A stretch of DNA of 64,000 nucleotides, taken from contig NZ_CP017718.1 of the NCBI RefSeq assembly GCF_001854405.1, positions 1,302,001 through 1,366,000 on the forward strand, in the 5' to 3' direction. Under the pieces are notes generated by a model. That model did not search any database. It saw only the letters and a program-made list of their open reading frames with translations, and was not told the DNA's origin. Of the stretch, positions 62,053 to 64,000 are shown in pieces. The position numbers were made by a program, and so were the translations under genes. Position 1 is the stretch's first letter. Each line of letters begins with the position of its first letter. The stretch is from Hyphomonas sp. Mor2 (lineage in GTDB: Bacteria; Pseudomonadota; Alphaproteobacteria; Caulobacterales; Hyphomonadaceae).

Positions 62053-64000
62053 ATGCGCGATGAACGCCTGTTTCCCCTGTTTCAGCCGCTTGATGCCCTC
62101 CCCGGCATCGGTCCGAAGCTGAAGCCCGTCCTGGAACGACTGGTTGATGGAGAGACGATCTGGGACCTGCTCCTGCACATGCCCGAACGCTGGCTTGATC
62201 GGCGCCCTCGGGACAGCTTCGACGACCTCATCCCCGAAGAGGTTGCCACCGTGAAGGGGGAAGTTCACGCCGTAAAAGCCCCTTACAATGATCGCGCTCC
62301 GACGCGCATCCAGCTATTTGATGGTTCGGGCTTTCTCACCATCACCTATTTTCGGGCCGACTCGCGCTGGCTGCAGGCCCAGTATCCAGTGGGCAAAGAA
62401 CGCATCGTCTCCGGCAAGATTACCGAGTGGCAAGGCGAACGCCAGATGAGCCATCCGGATTTCGTCATGGATCCCGCGCGCGGCGAAGCCCCTCCGCCCG
62501 TCGAACCGATCTATCCGCTGACGGCGGGCCTTACCAATAAACGCGTCCATACCTCGACCCAGGCGGCGGTTGAGTTGATTGCAGACGACTTGCCCGAATG
62601 GATCGATCCTAACCTGGTTGCACTGGAGAGCTGGCCCCACTTCAAGCAGGCCATGAAATTGGTCCATGCGCCGGACGCATGGGATGAAGAAGCGACTCTT
62701 CGAGCCCGTACGCGCCTCGCCTATGATGAAGCTCTCGCCCGGGAGTTGACGTTCGCTCGCGCCCGCGCTGCGCGACGATCGAGCGAGGCGAACGTGGTTC
62801 CACCCCAAAGCGATGCCCTCAACCGACTCGTCGCCACCTTGCCCTACAAACCCACTGGGGCGCAGATCCGCGCCACCAAGGAGATCATGGCCGACCTGGG
62901 CCAGTCTTTCCCGATGCGCCGCATGTTGCAGGGCGATGTTGGATCGGGAAAGACTTTGGTTGGCACATTCTCGGCAGTCCAAGCCGCTGAGGGTGGCTTT
63001 CAAACCGCCTTCATGGCCCCGACGGAGGTGCTCGCGCGCCAGCAATTCGATACGCTGGATCAGCTGCTCTCCCCGCTCGGCTATTCCGTCGCCGTTCTGA
63101 CCGGCCGAGACAAAGGCAAGGCGCGTGAGGCAACCCTGATTGGATTGGCGGAGGGATCGATCCAGGTTGTCGCTGGTACGCATGCCCTGTTTCAGGAAGG
63201 TGTAAGCTTCAAGAGCCTCGCCATGGTGATTGTCGACGAACAGCATCGATTCGGCGTCGCTGATCGGATGAAACTGATGAGCAAGGGCAAATTTCCGCAC
63301 ATGCTGGTCATGTCGGCCACGCCTATTCCGCGGACGCTAGCGCAGACTGTTCACGGGGATCTGGATGTCTCCATCCTTGATGAAAAACCGGCCGGACGCC
63401 AACCTGTCGAAACCCGCGCCATCCCGGACACACGCATGGAAGATGTCATCACCGCAGTTGGACGCGCGCTCGATCGAGGTGAGCGGGTGTTCTGGGTTTG
63501 CCCGCGCGTTGATGCGGATGAGGAAGACGGCAGCTCCGCGGTGGCGCGAGCCGCGATGCTGAAAGATGCGCTGCGCACGGAGGTCGGCCTTGTTCATGGG
63601 CGCATGAAGGGCGCGGATAAGGACACCGCCCTGGAAGCCTTCCGCACCGGTGAGACCCGGCTTCTCGTCGCAACGACGGTGATCGAAGTCGGCGTCGATG
63701 TTCCTGAAGCGACAATCATGGTGATCGAACGGGCGGAGGGTTTCGGCCTGGCGCAACTGCATCAACTCAGAGGTCGAGTTGGCCGCGGCAGCGCGGCGAG
63801 TTTCTGCTTGTTGCTCTATCGACAACCCCTCACGGAAACGGCACGTGAGCGCCTGGACACGCTACGGCGCACAGAGGATGGATTCGAGATCGCTGAAGCA
63901 GACTTCAAACTGCGCGGCGCTGGAGATCTTCTCGGCAAGGCACAGTCTGGATTGGTGGACTACCGTCTGATCGATATTACGGAACATGCGCCATTGATCG
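62053..64000 (+). CDS. recG: ATP-dependent DNA helicase RecG (partial, C-terminus beyond window)
   Basis: Branch-migration helicase that regresses stalled forks. The 649 visible residues begin MRDERLFPLFQPLDALPGIG. The wedge (OB-fold) domain includes VKGEVHAVKAPYNDR. Walker A is QGDVGSGKTLVG (about 295-306), the RecG DEQH box is VIVDEQHRFGVADRMKL, SATPIPRTLAQ is motif III, and HQLRGRVGRG is motif VI. AAGAAGGC precedes the ATG. The protein (about 690-700 aa in relatives) runs off the right edge. Confidence 0.97.
   Translation, partial: MRDERLFPLFQPLDALPGIGPKLKPVLERLVDGETIWDLLLHMPERWLDRRPRDSFDDLIPEEVATVKGEVHAVKAPYNDRAPTRIQLFDGSGFLTITYFRADSRWLQAQYPVGKERIVSGKITEWQGERQMSHPDFVMDPARGEAPPPVEPIYPLTAGLTNKRVHTSTQAAVELIADDLPEWIDPNLVALESWPHFKQAMKLVHAPDAWDEEATLRARTRLAYDEALARELTFARARAARRSSEANVVPPQSDALNRLVATLPYKPTGAQIRATKEIMADLGQSFPMRRMLQGDVGSGKTLVGTFSAVQAAEGGFQTAFMAPTEVLARQQFDTLDQLLSPLGYSVAVLTGRDKGKAREATLIGLAEGSIQVVAGTHALFQEGVSFKSLAMVIVDEQHRFGVADRMKLMSKGKFPHMLVMSATPIPRTLAQTVHGDLDVSILDEKPAGRQPVETRAIPDTRMEDVITAVGRALDRGERVFWVCPRVDADEEDGSSAVARAAMLKDALRTEVGLVHGRMKGADKDTALEAFRTGETRLLVATTVIEVGVDVPEATIMVIERAEGFGLAQLHQLRGRVGRGSAASFCLLLYRQPLTETARERLDTLRRTEDGFEIAEADFKLRGAGDLLGKAQSGLVDYRLIDITEHAPLI

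Noticed and set aside
62314-63300. 328-codon open frame antisense to recG
   Set aside because: Mirror of the recG coding frame; no domain, and recG is certain.

Overview
The window is a gene-dense chromosomal stretch with no rRNA, tRNA, insertion sequence, integrase or CRISPR array. It looks like an alphaproteobacterium of the Caulobacter/Hyphomonas/Maricaulis type. The evidence is a divK-pleD pair, an HdaA-type DnaA relative with an N-terminal clamp-binding motif, a non-discriminating-type AspRS together with gatCAB, a DinB with an N-terminal zinc ribbon, and clustered GANTC sites. GC content is moderately high by eye. The genus cannot be fixed from the sequence alone.

Layout. 0-4.1 kb (- strand): surE (cut by the window edge), a small membrane protein, serS, aspS. 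4.2-12.6 kb: a HerA-like ATPase and rnd (+), then ppx, ppk, hdaA and a DUF2066 protein (-). 12.7-17.7 kb: purM-purN (+), ndk (-), a tiny membrane protein (+), then a GST, holC and pepA (-). 17.8-22.7 kb (+): lptF-lptG-topA. 22.7-25.9 kb (-): the most accessory-looking part, holding an orphan secretin, a secreted six-cysteine protein and a LuxR-type regulator, with a lux-box-like dyad before the secreted-protein gene. 26.1-29.9 kb (+): GNAT, rnr, NUDIX, rpmG. 30-31.7 kb (-): pleD and divK. 31.8-36.7 kb (+): dinB, RidA, a glycerophosphodiesterase, a DUF482 acyltransferase, a HIT protein and a LuxR solo with an autoinducer-binding domain. 36.7-41.6 kb: gatB, two unknown membrane proteins and gatA (-), a lipoprotein (+), gatC (-). 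41.6-46 kb: ruvX, a TetR regulator, a repeat-rich peptidoglycan-binding protein, plsY, dprA. 46-52.4 kb (+): lptD-surA-pdxA-rsmA and an aldose epimerase. 52.4-58.3 kb (-): the fabD-fabG-acpP-fabF-mltG-yicC-gmk block. 58.4-64 kb: a PEP-mutase-family enzyme, rpsF-rpsR-rplI, a TauD dioxygenase (-), sdhE (-) and recG (+, cut by the window edge).

How the genes fit together. Most are housekeeping: tRNA charging (serS, aspS, gatCAB), envelope assembly (lptF, lptG, lptD, surA, mltG, plsY, fab genes), DNA maintenance (topA, recG, dinB, dprA, ruvX, holC, hdaA), RNA turnover (rnd, rnr, yicC), polyphosphate metabolism and cell-cycle signalling. The AspRS carries the residues of the relaxed-specificity class. 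This fits GatCAB making Asn-tRNA(Asn) from mischarged Asp-tRNA(Asn). The best candidate for an undescribed system is the secretin, secreted protein and LuxR-type regulator cluster with its dyad. A second point of interest is that the topA...dprA segment sits between lptG and lptD, which are usually adjacent in alphaproteobacteria. No gene-free gap exceeds 300 bases; the longest are about 283 bp (25862-26144), 242 bp (42686-42927) and 217 bp (24787-25003).
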